The translations under genes were made by a program, and so were the position numbers. Below are positions 33,240-46,227 of a DNA stretch of 64,000 bases, in pieces. This stretch comes from Phaseolus vulgaris (taxonomy: Eukaryota; Streptophyta; Magnoliopsida; Fabales; Fabaceae). The notes under the pieces are model-generated. The model saw only the letters and a program-made list of their open reading frames with translations. It was not told the origin of the DNA and did not search any database. The stretch lies in the NCBI RefSeq assembly GCF_000499845.2, contig NC_023756.2, positions 43,772,291 through 43,836,290 of the forward strand. Direction: 5' to 3'. Positions within the stretch are counted from its first letter, which is position 1, and each line of letters starts with the position of its first letter.

Positions 33240-35784
33240 AATGACAATATCTATCAGATAAACAATTCTCAACTTATCATTGTGCTTAATAGAAAAAAAA
33301 AATGTTAAATAATAAATACAATCCCATGTTTATATTTACTTTTGAATTTTACTAATGCACAAAGTCTTACAACAACATACATATATATTTTTTTCCTAAA
33401 TATGAGAGATTTAAAAAAAAATAAGAAACACTTTTAACAATACCTCAAAGTCAATAATATGAAAAACTATGAAAAATGACCTAATGTAATGTATTATTTC
33501 TACACCCAAATGTAGAAAGATCTCCATAATTCATATATAGCTAAGTTGGCTTCAAAATTTCAATGTAAAAGTAAGATGTGTAAAAGTTTCAACATTGAAA
33601 AAAAAATTCAATGCAACCAATAATAAAACATAGTATATAGTTTAGTACAAAAACACAACCATCTCAACCACCTCAAAAACATTAAAATTAAACTTAAAAC
33701 ATTAACATTAAACCAAAGTAGTTAATTATGGATAGTAGAGGAGAGTAGTCACCCCAAAAATATTACAACAAGATAGCAAAATGTTGTTATCTTCATCCTT
33801 AACGAAAAGAAGTAAACCTCATAATTATTCTTACATTACTAAACAACACTAACACCAAATCTTGCATCAATGGTGATAAACAACACATTAAATAAGTAGT
33901 ATTGTGGTCAATAATAATCATAAAAATGGACATAAAATAATATTTGAATAATTAAGTTTAAGTTGCATAGTGATGCCTAACATGAAAGCTTTTATTTAAA
34001 AAAGCAGTATTGTGTCAAATTATTATGAATTAAAAACTGGGTTTAAATGGATTAAAAACTGATGCTCTATCCCCTTTCCCATTCCCATGAAGACAAGTGT
34101 GGATCTATCAAAATAAGTTTTAAGCATCATAATTTAGCAATATAAGACTAATTTTAAATTTTAAATTTAATACTACAAATCAAACACAAATAAGGTAGAA
34201 CTTACAATAGATATAATTCATTAATTATAAGTAATTGATATCCAGTCACATTATGTTTAGGTTATTGGTTGTATGCTACCACGATTAGTTTCATTGTTAT
34301 TTCTATGGTAACTGATACGGAAATTATCACATTGATCAATAAAGTAATCAAGACAAATCTAATTAAATGTTGGTAACTTGCAATATGAAAACAACAATTG
34401 AAATTTACAATGTGAACTTATTGATAAAATTTATGGGAATGAACGAAATAGAGATAATAAATGAAGTTACACATTACAATCTAAAATAAAATATATTATT
34501 GAGAAACATATTTTAATTTAAAAACCAATCATTTTAGAATAGTTCATAGTGTTTTTTAAGGCCTTCATGTACTTGAGATTTCAACTTACAAACTTAGAGA
34601 AAAAAAATTAATAATAATATTTTTTTATTAAATCTTGAAAGAGATGACATTACATTAATAGAGTAATATTAATCTTTAAATATAGGTTTTAGTGATAGTT
34701 TCTTTGTCAATGATGGCTTCTCACCCATTGATGCTCCAACATTATTAATCTCGGATTCAAATTCAAAAAAGAAAAATAAGAAAATATACAAACTTAACAT
34801 TTGTTATACACAATAACCCTAAGTTGACTGCTTGTGGGACAACATCTCTAATTGAAGGTTTTTATACTCAATTCCATATATCTTATTAATCTTGTATAAC
34901 ATATAACAAGTGCTCTAATATATTCACAAAACATTGTTCACTATAAAAGTTCTTTTTGGCTTTAAACTTTATTGGGTGTTTCATTTATTTTTTTTAAGCT
35001 AGTCATTTTGGTTGTTGCCTAGTAAAAGCTAAAATAAGTTTTATATTATAAAGTACATAAAATGAATAAATTTATTTCCTTAGAGTATTGATAAGTTATA
35101 AACCTATTGTTATAGTAAGGTGTCATTCACAATAGCTTGAATATATAATTCAATTACTATAAAAAAAACATCATTGAGCTCTTTTAATTTGGAATAACAA
35201 ATTATTAGTGAAACATCTTCTACACATAATGCCTTAGAACATAAGTTGTAAACTTAGGTTTCCTTTTTTCTTTTCTTTTTTTTCTTTTTATTGAAGTCAT
35301 AACTTTATTTTTCATTAGATTTTATCAACATATTTAACCACCTAATCTCAGAAGTTTAATACTTATCTGAAAAATAAATTCCCAAATCATGAACACAACA
35401 AACTTCACTTCTTCAAAAACTTATTTTTTATATTGATTTAGACAATGACACAACAAGTCTTTATGATGATATAATCGAATTTCAATTTGTACACAAATGA
35501 ATAAAGAAAGTGAATCTTTTTTTGAAAGGAATATATTTTGATTCCTATAAATTATAGTTAAAAGCTCAAGACATATTTTGTTATCTACCATTTCTATTTT
35601 AGTGTTTACAAGCACAATATACATGTGCAAGAGAAAAAGTCTCACAATCAACATTTGTTATAAAAGTGTTCCCACTTGAGGGAGTTACAAATTTGGTGTC
35701 AAGTTGTTGAATGAAAAAAGGTATATGGACTTGACCTAGATTCAAGAAAAAGCAATTGATAGACACTCTTATCATTATTATATT
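33240..35784. other. AT-rich intergenic DNA with one LINE tail
   Basis: No credible gene. At 33957-34003 a 47-bp copy of the LINE 3' end is present (AAGTTGCATAGTGATGCC... then A-rich). The rest is AT-rich without recognised content. Confidence 0.5.
33957..34003 (+). mobile_element. Short 5'-truncated LINE 3' end
   Basis: AAGTTGCATAGTGATGCCT and ACATGAAAGCTTTTATTTAAA match the last bases of the LINE at 30589-33011. A 9-bp AGTATTGTG occurs at 33898-33906 and 34006-34014 and may be the target duplication, which would include some extra sequence on the left. Confidence 0.6.
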
Positions 35785-35990
35785 ACATCAAATACTTACA
35801 TACGAATATTTCTGTGTGTAATTATATACAAATTTTTTTCATATGTAATTACATATTGATCTTTTTTGTATGTACATACAAATTTGCAATATTTGTATAT
35901 AACATTTACCTACAAGAGTTTTACATACAAATTTTATCTATTACATACGAATTTTGACTGTATGTAATACCAAATTTTCTTCTTGTAGTA
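35785..35990. mobile_element. Possible second CACTA-like MITE family
   Basis: Many TACATACGAATTT / TACATACAAATTT motifs alternate with their complements, and the segment ends TTTTCTTCTTGTAGTA, close to the CTTGTAGTG end of CACTA elements. The left end is unclear. The class is inferred from one terminus only. Confidence 0.4.
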
Positions 35991-38420
35991 AGAAGATGAG
36001 AGATTGAAGAATTGAAGTGAATTGAGAGTTGTTGAAATTAAGAGGAATGATCTTCGTGTTAGTTTGTTAAATAAAATGAAAGATATACAATAGAACAAAC
36101 AATTAAGGCCTGTTTGTTTTTGTGGATGTATTGTTCACAAGCAAAAATGTGAGGGTATATCAGTTATTTGGATTTATGGTTTTGTGAAAAAGAGAAAGAG
36201 AGACTATAAGTGTGAACAATAAAAATATCTTCTCCCCTTGAAATAAAGAAAACCAAAGGAAAAGTCAGTATTGAGTTTTTCCCAAGTTTGCCCTTTTTCA
36301 TTAATAAAAACTACACTTCATTACAAATATTAGTTATTAACTAACACAAATATTTTAACAAAATGAAATAGTAATAATTAATAATAAAATAAATTTTAAC
36401 ACAGAAATATATAACTATTTATAATAAACAAATTATATAATAATAATTATTATTAAAAATATAATAATACTATTTACATTTAATACAAAAGGATTTTATA
36501 ATTAGAATTTGTAAATTTATGAATATTTAAATTATTTATTTCTATATAACCATTTATAATTTTTACATATATTCCAATTTTAATTGTAAATTATTTTTTG
36601 TTAAGTAACTCATATTTGATTATTCTATTTTTTTAAGACAATGGTAAATTTGTAATCTTACATTTTACATCTTTAAAAAATAAATATACTCTCACAACCA
36701 TCATATCACTTACAAATTTTAGTAAACTTTCTTTACACATTCACTCTAACATATCATAATTCAAACACACTCACTTTCTTTACACTTTCCTCTCAAATCT
36801 TCACACATTCACTCCCTCAAATCCTCACACTCTCACCCCTCAATCCAAACACAACTTTAATGTAGCAATTTTTAGAAAAGATAAACTTTGTTCCATCATG
36901 AGTGTGACTTTTTTATAATTCCAAACAAAATGAGCTCATGAATTAGACTTAAAAAGACATTTTATGTAGTTATATAATACTTGTTTTGGATAGATTTTGA
37001 TACTTTAATGTAGTTATCTTCATAACTCTTAATGTGTTGTTATTTTAACACTGTATTTTAATGTATTATAATACTTATGAGGATCATACTATGATATATT
37101 AATTTTGATTCTTTGCTTGAATTTTGATACTTATGTGGATGATTTTTTTTTTTTAAATTATTCATTACCATTTTTTGTCTACCATGTACCCTTTTTGTAA
37201 TTAAAAAGTATTTGCAAGAAAATTAAAATCAACGACTAATTTGGATCGAAAGACTTAAACAAAGGCTAATGAAACCATAAGAACAAATTCATCACCCACA
37301 TCAATTTATCATTGATTTGGTATTGAATTATTTACAAATATTTAAATTATTCACCAAATCCTTCAGTAACATTAATCAATTGTTAAATCTCAATTAGGTG
37401 AATAATTTTTTCACAACTAACACCTTGAATGAGTAGTTGACTAGCACCTTTAGTTAGTCATTGATTCGGTTAGTGTTTTTAAATTGTTGTTAAATTCGTT
37501 ATTATTTTCCTCATTAAAAAATTTCTTCAGTTAATCGTTGATTCGGTTATTAACTTCCAAACACTAAATTATTACAAATTTGTAGTCATTGAATAGGTCA
37601 TAGATTTAAAATAACTAAAGTGGTAGCAGAATTTTAGTCACCAAAAGTTGGTATAAGAACATTTTAGTCTCTAATTTAATTATTGATTTTTAAGTTTACG
37701 ACCAAATCTTTTATCACTATTTAATTTCGTTGATGTAATAAATGGACCCAAAATATATAAAAGTTCATAAGGGAGAAAAAAGTGGATAAAAGTTCAAAGT
37801 GATATAGGCTTGTCTTTCATATTATGAGTTAGATACTTATTTAACAATTATTTATCAATAATTATTTTAGTTTTTAAGATATAATTTAATTTTTTTAAAT
37901 TAATTTTTATTTAATAATTTTAAGTAATAATTGAATAAACAAATTTGTTGTTATTGCTCATCATGGGATGAATATTTTTTAAAATAAATAGTTAAAATTT
38001 AGCTTATATAAATTTAATGAATTAACAGATTAATGTAGGGTAGAAATCATATTAGATTATTTATGATTGAATTGAGTTGAAAAAAAATATTCGTGGTATA
38101 TCCTATATGAACAGTTACGTAAAAGATGTTAGACACTATACCTCAATCATTGTCTTTTTTTGGTGGGACAGAATACCCTTATGATAGGGACTTCTTGGAT
38201 AAAGTTTTAACCCTATCATGGCCATACCTTCTTTGTTTCAACGTTATTAAATCATCAGAATAAATTATATGATTTATTTTTCAATAAATCTATTTTTATA
38301 TGATTTATTTTTCAATAAATCTATTTTTTTAAAAATCACAAATTGACTTATGTAAATATATTTTTTTAAAGTAGACTTATTTACTATTTATATTGAGAAT
38401 TCGATTTCTGAATTTCTGTA
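35991..38420. other. AT-rich intergenic DNA, no gene recognised
   Basis: Includes a C-rich, T/A-rich stretch at about 36700-36850 (repeated TCACAC/TTCACTC words) and a GGCCTGTTTGTTTTT segment at about 36108 that may be the two ends of an unknown small element. About 37240-37700 has repeated TTGATTCGGTTA words. No coding frame is credible. Confidence 0.45.
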
Positions 38421-38785
38421 CAATACAAGAAAATCATGAAATAAAAATCAATTTTAGAAACAAAAATAATTAGTTTCTATAGTGTCTATATCAGAGATCA
38501 TTTTAGAGACTAAAAAAATTGATTTCTAAATTAGTTTCTATTGTTAAATGATTTCTAAATTAGTATATAATTAGCAACCAAGGTTTTCTACCAAATTTAT
38601 AATCTAAATAATTGGTAATTAAAACATTGATTGTTATTAGATACTAATTTAGAAACCATTTAAAAAACTAATTTAGAAACCAAATTTTTTTTAGTTTCTA
38701 AAATGGTCTCTAATTTAGTTACTATAACAACTAATTATTTTTTATCTCTAAAATTGGTTTTTATTTCATGTTTTTCTTGTAATTG
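38421..38785. mobile_element. CACTA-type MITE with mutated termini
   Basis: Starts CAATACAAGAAAATCATG and ends TTTTTCTTGTAATTG, with the same internal order as 27231. Each terminus differs from CACTA/TAGTG. No clear target duplication is left. Confidence 0.75.
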
Positions 38786-41063
38786 CGATTTTTTTTTTAA
38801 TTTGCGGAATTTTATTTTTTCAAATAGATTAATTGCAAAAAAAAATAATTATGTTGATACTATACTTCTTATTGGAAAAGAGTGTGGATTTTAATAATTA
38901 TTCATGTTCCATGAAAATTATGAGATGATAAAAATATATTAAAAACATGTCGTTATTATTTTATTATAAAAAAAATCACAGATAGTTCATTATTAAATAT
39001 ATAAATAAATATTGCATATTCTTATGTATATTTATTGTTTATTTTTTAGAGTGCTCTTTGTGATAATTGTGTTTTCTAATTATAGGTGTTGAAGAAAAAA
39101 TTATCAACGAATATAGATAATCTACGTAGTAATTATGAAAGTGTTTTTTCAACATTGGTTTTAATAAACTTGAATTTCTTTTTTGAGGAGGGTTACGTCT
39201 TTCATTGTTATTCTTTTGAATCCTTCAATAGATACACTTGCTTTAAAATATTCTTCTCTGATTATTCCTTATTTGTGTGATTTATCTTATACCTAATGTG
39301 TTTATAACACATGTTCACATATGATTATGTCGTGTACAACATTATTTTCATTTATTTCTCTATTCATAAAAGAAGAAAATTGCCCATAACACTTTTCTTT
39401 GGTGGCAAGTTTTCGTGTTAAATGTTTAGCCTTTTAAGACATTATTTTCTATATTAATTAATATAATATGTGTTCTAGGATCTATTTCATATATCGTACA
39501 TCAAAAGATAAAAATATTTTATACTATATAAATTAATATAAGTTTTATCTTTTTGAATTAATTTTATAATATTTAATTATTTATAAAATTTACTTTTTAA
39601 TACATACAATATGATTATTTATAATTATACAATATTATCACTTAGAGCAAGTCTTTATGAACAAAAAAATTGCAATTGAAAAGAAGTATATGATTAGTTA
39701 ATTTTTTTGATAAAACCATATATAGCAAAATCATATGAAAAAAAGTGTATTAATTTTGTTCGGTAATGACAAGATTAATAATTTATCTATAATTTATCAT
39801 GATAAAACTATTGACTTAAAAAAAATGTTAAGAGTTTGTGAATAAATTTTTATTCGAGTTTATTTCTAACTATTGATACGATAAAACTTTTTACGATTAT
39901 ATTATAATTTTCGTATAAACCATGGTTATCTTCTATTCAAGGCTCTTTAATTGAGTACTTAATACGACTTATATATTAAGCTAATTCAGGATTATTATTT
40001 AAGTTAGAACTTAGAATAGCTTAATATTAGTTTGTTTGCGCGCTAATTAAGTTGTGAAAAAAAATTATATTAATAATGCGTAAAAATAAATTAAAAACAA
40101 ATTTATAATGAAATATTAAAACAAATTAACTAATTTTAGAATTAATTTAATTAAATTAATAAGATTAACCTTGAAACTTCAAGATATATTAAAAAGATTT
40201 AAAACAAATATTGTGTGTTTAAAAGAATAAAACAACCACAGGCCATTTGTTGCTACCTACCACTTTCTTATTTCAAAAAAGGTTGGTGCATTATCAATAA
40301 GTGTTTTTATTGGGTTTTATTTTGAAATAATAATTACTTATAATTATTAATTTGAGTAGTTTTAACTAGTATACTAAATTTTAAATTTGAAGAAAAAGAA
40401 ATACTTTGAAGAGGACAGTTAATGATTATTATTAGTAGTAGTAGATTCGTTTATATATTGAGATAAAATAAAGTGTAACACAATAATTCTAAAAAAAAAG
40501 TGTAACATGTATTAGAAAAAGACAAATGCTAAACTTATTTAGGAATTTTAAAATAGGTTCTGTAACTGAAAATATTATAAGGTATTTATGTAATGCCACC
40601 GTTAATCTAATTCCTCTATATTAGTTGGTATATAATAATAAACTATCATTTAGTCACTATGTAGATAATATATTTAGGTCACATTAAAACAAAAAAATTA
40701 AACTATAATATTAATTGTTCTCGTATAACAAAGTTATAATAATTTATCAAAAACACATATAAGGACAGTTAATTTAGTATAAACATTAATACTATCACAT
40801 TAATAAATCACATACACAAATTACATAAAAACTACCATTAAGATGCAAGAATCTTTAACCATATATTCAATGAAGGATAATTTATCCCTAATTACTTTTC
40901 AAAAAACTTATATTAAACATGTTTGAGTATAAACTAACACTTAACTCAATAGAAATACAATTGGTAAACATCAATCTTAGTTTCTTAAACTAGGGTAGTT
41001 CATGCACTATCCAAGCTTAATGCACAAATCTTTTTAAGTTTCTAATTATCTAATGTCTTAATC
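38786..41063. other. AT-rich intergenic DNA, nothing recognised
   Basis: Short frames such as 39086-39280 have no recognisable motif and a composition like their surroundings. No repeats with clear borders were seen. Confidence 0.5.
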
Positions 41064-41440
41064 CACTACAAGAAAATCATGAAATAGATACCAATTTTAG
41101 AGACCAAAGATATTAGTTGTTATAGTAATTAAATTAGATATCATTTTAGAAACTAAAAAAAATATTTCTAAATTAGTTTCTATTATTATTAATAGTTTCT
41201 AGATTGGTATTTAATTAGCTACCAAAGTTTTAACTACCAATTATTTAGATTCTAAATTTGGTAGCAAAAATTTTGGTCGTTAATTAGATACCAATTTAGA
41301 AATCATTTAACAATAATAAAAACTAATTTAAAAACAAAAAATAGTTTTAGTCCCTAGAATGGTTTCTAATTTAGTCACGATAGTAACTAATTATTTTTTG
41401 TCTTTAAATTTAATTTTTATTTCATGATTTTATTGTAGTG
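41064..41440. mobile_element. CACTA-type MITE, near-complete copy
   Basis: Starts CACTACAAGAAAATCATG, ends GATTTTATTGTAGTG. 377 bp, with the two halves again forming a long inverted repeat (GGTATTTAATTAGCTACC against GGTCGTTAATTAGATACC). No matching 3-bp flank is evident. Confidence 0.82.
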
Positions 41441-41508
41441 ACATGATAAAATTAATATGAAACATATCCTAAATATCACTCACCAATCACCCATAAAGAA
41501 AACCAAAA

Positions 41509-41511
<3 letters not shown>

Positions 41512-41540
<29 letters not shown>
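41512..41540. repeat. TA microsatellite
   Basis: A pure TA dinucleotide run of about 14 units. Confidence 0.9.
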
Positions 41541-41542
<2 letters not shown>

Positions 41543-41751
41543 CATATAAATTCTAAATTCACTTATTTAATGATTTTTTAATTTTTAAAATAATATTTAT
41601 TAATTAATATTTTTTATTTTTAAATTTAATTGTTATTTAACGATTTTCTTATAAGGATTAAATATCAAATCCTCACAAAAATCCAATGAAATATAAAAAA
41701 AAATTATGAAAATATAAGGTATGGATGTAAATTTGAAAAAGAATGAATTGA

Positions 41752-41988
41752 GTGCAATGGATGAAAAGTAATGAGAATGGTGGGAGGAATGATATATGCA
41801 TGGGAACTGAAGTAGTAATTGATGATGCTGTGGGAATAGGGAAGTTGTGGTTTTCGAAACATGTTGGTAAGGATGAACAACCTTATTTGCAGAAATTTAA
41901 AGCATCATCAGAAATGGTCCAACGTTGGAAAAATCTTGGTTTTGGGGATGTGGTGTCTGAATCTGATAATAATCAAGGAAGTTATTAA
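41752..41988 (+). other. Open frame of 78 codons, unrecognised
   Basis: The frame has a more mixed, coding-like base composition than its surroundings and includes GKLWFSKHVGKDEQPYLQ. I do not recognise it. It may be a gene fragment carried by a transposon or a chance frame. It lies 400 bp before a LINE tail. Confidence 0.25.
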
Positions 41989-43236
41989 GGTTCTTAATGG
42001 GGTGTTTGTTTCTGTGCATGTTCATAGATATGCATGAGGAGTTGCAGAAACCATATTGGAGCATCACTTTGTAGCATAGCTATGGAGAAGTTAATGGTGC
42101 AGTGGATATGGATAACAGGTGGAAGTTGCCTCCAAAATTACGTTTTTCTTTCCTTCCTTCTACCAGACACAACAAGACTTATATTCATCTATCAAACCTA
42201 ATTTTATTTAGTTCAAATTTAGTGTTTTTTTACCATTTTTTTGTCATTATCATCAAAATAACAGATTGTCTAAGGATGTAATATTTTTCACCAAATGAAA
42301 ATTCAATTTTTAGTGTGTAGAAAATTATTTGAACCAATGTAAATCACACTTTTACGATGAATTATGTGATAAATATGTATAATTTTTATTACTATATGAG
42401 TTTTAGTCTAGTTCTCCATAATTTTATATCTTTTTCAATAATATTTTTTTCATACGATAACATTTGATTGTTGTTATGATTATTGTTATTTTTCAAATGC
42501 AAACTACATGATAATATTTAACATGAAAACTTTTATTAAAAAAATTGACAATGTAAACTATTTTACAGTGTAACTACCATAATTGAAAACTTAAAAAGTA
42601 ATAATATTTTGAAGAGCAAATAAATATTAATTATTTTAAAAATTGAATAAATACTTATTTTTAATTTTTTTCTCCTAACTCAGTTCAAGTTTGAAGGTTG
42701 TATATCGTTATGATTTAACAGATTTGATAGAGAATCATGACCGAGTCTCTCATGGTTTGTTCATTACGTGTTTATAACTTTTAAATTATTATTTATAAAT
42801 AAATATTTTAAATCTCTATTATCAAAATTAGGATAAAATGCTGTTAATTATTGGTATTTAAAGTTAAAAGTAATATTAAGAGAAAAAATACTTATGTTAG
42901 AGATAACTATTAAATATATAAATGATAATTTTATTATTATTAATTAAATTACTTATTTTATTTTATTAAAAGGTATATCTAAATCAGTTATCTTAGTTAA
43001 GATAAAAATTATAATTTTTACAAATTATACAACTTTATTACAAGAAAGAAAATTGTTAGTTAATGAAGATAAGAAAAGCAAACTATAACTCTTTTAATGA
43101 AGATAAGAAAAGCAAACTATAATTTTTGTTTGAAAATATGTTTTGAAATTTAAAGTACTAATAGTTATAAAAAAAAAATATTGTTAAAAATAACATTCTT
43201 AGAAATCAAAAGTTACTTTCTAAAACATGACTAACT
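41989..43236. other. AT-rich intergenic DNA with a LINE tail
   Basis: Apart from the LINE 3' end at 42391-42544 there is nothing recognised. The patch at about 42680-42770 (GAAGGTTGTATATCGTTAT then TCATGACCGAGTCTCTCATGG) resembles about 44255-44350, on the other side of the minisatellite. Confidence 0.5.
42391..42544 (+). mobile_element. 5'-truncated LINE 3' end, decayed
   Basis: ATATGAGTTTTAGTCTAGT, TTTTTTTCATACGATAACAT, TGATTGTTGTTA and ACATGAAAACTTTTATTAAA follow the order of the 3' UTR of the LINE ending at 33011, with an A-rich end. About 150 bp. Confidence 0.7.
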
Positions 43237-43563
43237 CATTGATAAATTTATGATAAAATAGGTTCAACTCGGTTGGGATCTAATCTTGGAAGGATTAAGG
43301 TTGATGATAAAACGATTTCAGTTTGGTTGATGTTCGATCTTAAAAGGATGGAAGTCGATGATAAAATGACTCCAACTTGGTTAGAATTCGACCTTAGAAG
43401 GACTGAGGTCAACAATAAAGCAACTCCAGCTTGACTGAGGTTTAACTTTAAAAGGACTGAAGTCGACGATTAAACGACTCCAACTCAATTGAGGTTTGGT
43501 CTTAGAAGGACTAAAATTGACAATAAAATTGTTCTAGCTTAACTGGGGGTCCAACCTTACAAG
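43237..43563. repeat. 54-bp minisatellite, left block
   Basis: Five full units of exactly 54 bp (43271-43324, 43325-43378, 43379-43432, 43433-43486, 43487-43540) with partial units at both ends. The consensus has GGTTGAGGTTCGACCTTAGA, then AGGACTGAGGTCGACGATAA, then AACGACTCCAACTT. The length is a multiple of three, but no long frame stays open, so it is not a protein repeat. The block is cut at 43563 by a solo LTR. Confidence 0.9.
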
Positions 43564-43836
43564 TGATGGGAAAAACGCATGCGGAAGCAACACACATAAT
43601 CACGAATCAACTGCAAAAAATAAACAACACATGATTTAACATGGTTCGGTCGCCAACTGCAACCTACATCCGCACGGACAACTATTAGGTTTCCATTTAT
43701 GTCCTGTTGCACACCAATTACAAGTACAATGATCTCTTTAAATAGAAATTATAAAAGGGATACAATGATTAAACTCACTCACTAAACATGGTGTTTAGTC
43801 AGCCCAACTCAATTGGTCCTGACTTCATACCCAACA
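43564..43836. mobile_element. Solo LTR or TRIM-type LTR inserted in the minisatellite
   Basis: 273 bp, starting TGATGGG and ending CCCAACA: near-perfect 7-bp inverted ends with TG...CA. It is flanked by ACAAG (43559-43563) and AGAAG (43837-43841), a 5-bp target duplication with one change. Removing the insert restores the minisatellite register. The inside has ATTTAACATGGTTCGGTC, a phrase I associate with plant LTR elements, and a TTATAAAAGG TATA-like box. Confidence 0.8.
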
Positions 43837-43875
43837 AGAAGGACTGAGGTCAATGATAAAGCACTAACGTTCAAC
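43837..43875. repeat. 54-bp minisatellite, fragment right of the solo LTR
   Basis: AGAAGGACTGAGGTCAATGATAAAGCACTAACG continues the unit interrupted at 43563 and then loses similarity. Confidence 0.75.
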
Positions 43876-46227
43876 AACAAAGGGGCTATGGATGACCTTA
43901 TCCAACCAATTTTGCCAAAAGATATACAAGTATATCAAAATTTTAAATTTCAAACCAAATTGATAACGACAAATGGTTTATTAAAGTCATATACACTACA
44001 TGGGCATTTGTTCCAAGTAATCACTTAGATAATGCATCAATCCATCTAACCACTGGAAATTTACTTTAGAAGACATAAGGGTTGTGGGGTTTCTCACTCC
44101 GAAATGACGTGACATTTGAGAGTCCTTATGGAAGCTTCCAAAACTAACATTAGTTAAGTTTTGTTTCCTAGTTCGATTCAAGGTTTGAGGTCTGTCATGT
44201 ATAAATATAATATTTGAAAGTCGAACAACACTACTTTTTGAAAGTCTTTTCGTCTAACCTAACTCAAAACTGGAAAGTTGTGTACCATTATAATTAAACG
44301 AATCAGATCAAGTTTAATCATGAACCATGACCTAGTCTTTCATGGTTCAATCCGATCAAGATTCAGTGTTAACACCTTAATTTTAAAACCTAGAATCTTC
44401 TTTAGAGAAGTTAAGTCATCCTCGTAACGAAATTGTTGATCATCTCTGTGATGATATATGGAATTCTAGAAACATACTCAAGGATAATTTTAACATGATT
44501 TTCTATTACAGAAAATCAAGGGTTCAATAAAGTAAAAAAGAAAATCTATTTTTCAGTATTATAAATTTTTTTCACTTCTAATGAAGTTGTTTCTCAATAC
44601 CTAGAATTTTGTTTCCATTAAATATAAGATAACTTTAATTTATGAGAAATTCTTAAATAGTTTAGTTTGTAGTGACTTAAACTTTGAACAAAGCATTAAT
44701 AAAAAATATTAAATTAATTAATTAATTAATTATATCACTTAAAAGACTAGTATAGTAATATTTTTAAGAGATTGAAAAATTATTAATGAAAAATATTAAA
44801 GTTAATTAATTACTGCATTAATTTTTTTTACAGAATTATTTAAGTCATTTATAATTTCAAAGGTCATATAAAAATATTTTTAAAGATAAAATAATTATTA
44901 ATAAACAGAATAAAATTAATTAAGTAATTAATTTTATGATTATATATTAGTTAAAAGATCCTACTAAAAACAGTTAATGATATTTATGATAAAAAATATA
45001 CATTGATAAAAGTAATAATTACTATATCATTAATAAAAAAATAGGAAATTATTTTGTAAATATGGTAATTATAAAACTAATATAGACGTTGTCATAAATA
45101 AGTGGACACATAATATATTAATTTTAAGAATAAATATGGTATGTGTTTAATATTAAGGTGTAAATTGTGCATCTCTCTACTTTGCACTTGTATCGTTTTT
45201 TTTATGTTAGCTAGATTTATTTTTTAGTCTTCATAAAAAAATGTATTTACTTTACATCTTAGAGTATTTGAAAAATTGTTTATAATTCTCATAACATGCG
45301 CAAAATTCAGTTTTACACCCTAAAAATATTTTTTAAAATAGATAAATAACATTTATTTTCAGAAGATAAGAAGGTATGGTAAATGACATTATGTTATTCT
45401 ACATAGTAGTTAATAATAGGGATAAAAAATAGTGTTTTTCAATTTTATAAATGTAAAAAAAATTATTTTACAAATACTAAAATCAAAACTCCCCATGATC
45501 ATATTTTTAAATCATAAAATATATAATTTTTAATTTTTAATAAAAATTCATTATCAGTATTTCAACATTTTCATTATTTGTTATACATGTAATACTGTTA
45601 ATTTGCTCGTCAATAATTAAAATTGCCTATTTTATCTTCTAAAATGGGTTAGTTTGTATAAAGGAGATGAATCCATTTTTGTTTCTCACAAATTTAAAAT
45701 CAATACCAATTTTATTTTAGGGTCACGTTACTCAAAAAAAATTTAATTTTTTTTTTCTTTATTCAAACGTCATTTTCACACACGTTGTAGCACAACTAAA
45801 TCTTCAGCCTCATAATTTGAAAATAAAATAAACTAATAAAAAAATTATGAAAATAAAAAAACTAATAAAATAATTTTTTTAGTGTTACATATATATATAT
45901 ATAAATACATATATATATATATATATAAATATATATATAACATAATAAATCTCACACAAGACAAAGCGAAAAAAAAAACCCACCAAAATAACAAGTCTAT
46001 TAAAGGTCTCCTTTATAAAAAAAATTCTACCACATACTCACACAAACATAAAAGAATCTTTTTACATATTATCTCTTTCCTCTTGCACTCGCCAACAATA
46101 AGTCGTTGTCCCTCTTTATGACCACTTTAGATAATAGAAATATGTCTCCTCAAATCTGCAAAACACACAACTTCTTCCTCCTTAAAACAAAGGATTAACT
46201 ATTCAAAAAGCCACTAACATATAACAT
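43876..46227. other. AT-rich intergenic DNA with microsatellites
   Basis: No gene recognised. Contains TTAATTAA-type repeats (44709-44732) and an AT microsatellite (45889-45940). About 44255-44350 resembles 42680-42770. Confidence 0.5.
45889..45940. repeat. AT microsatellite, interrupted
   Basis: ATATAT runs interrupted by AAATACAT and AAAT. Confidence 0.9.

Noticed and set aside
36100..36870. A complete MITE bounded by GGCCTGTTTG-like and CCAAACACAAC-like ends
   Set aside because: The terminal similarity is weak and no target duplication was found.
43271..43540. Protein-coding tandem repeat because 54 is a multiple of three
   Set aside because: All frames through the array contain stops, and units differ without codon-position bias that I can see.
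43813..44028. 71-codon frame overlapping the minisatellite end
   Set aside because: It begins inside the solo LTR and minisatellite and has no known motif.
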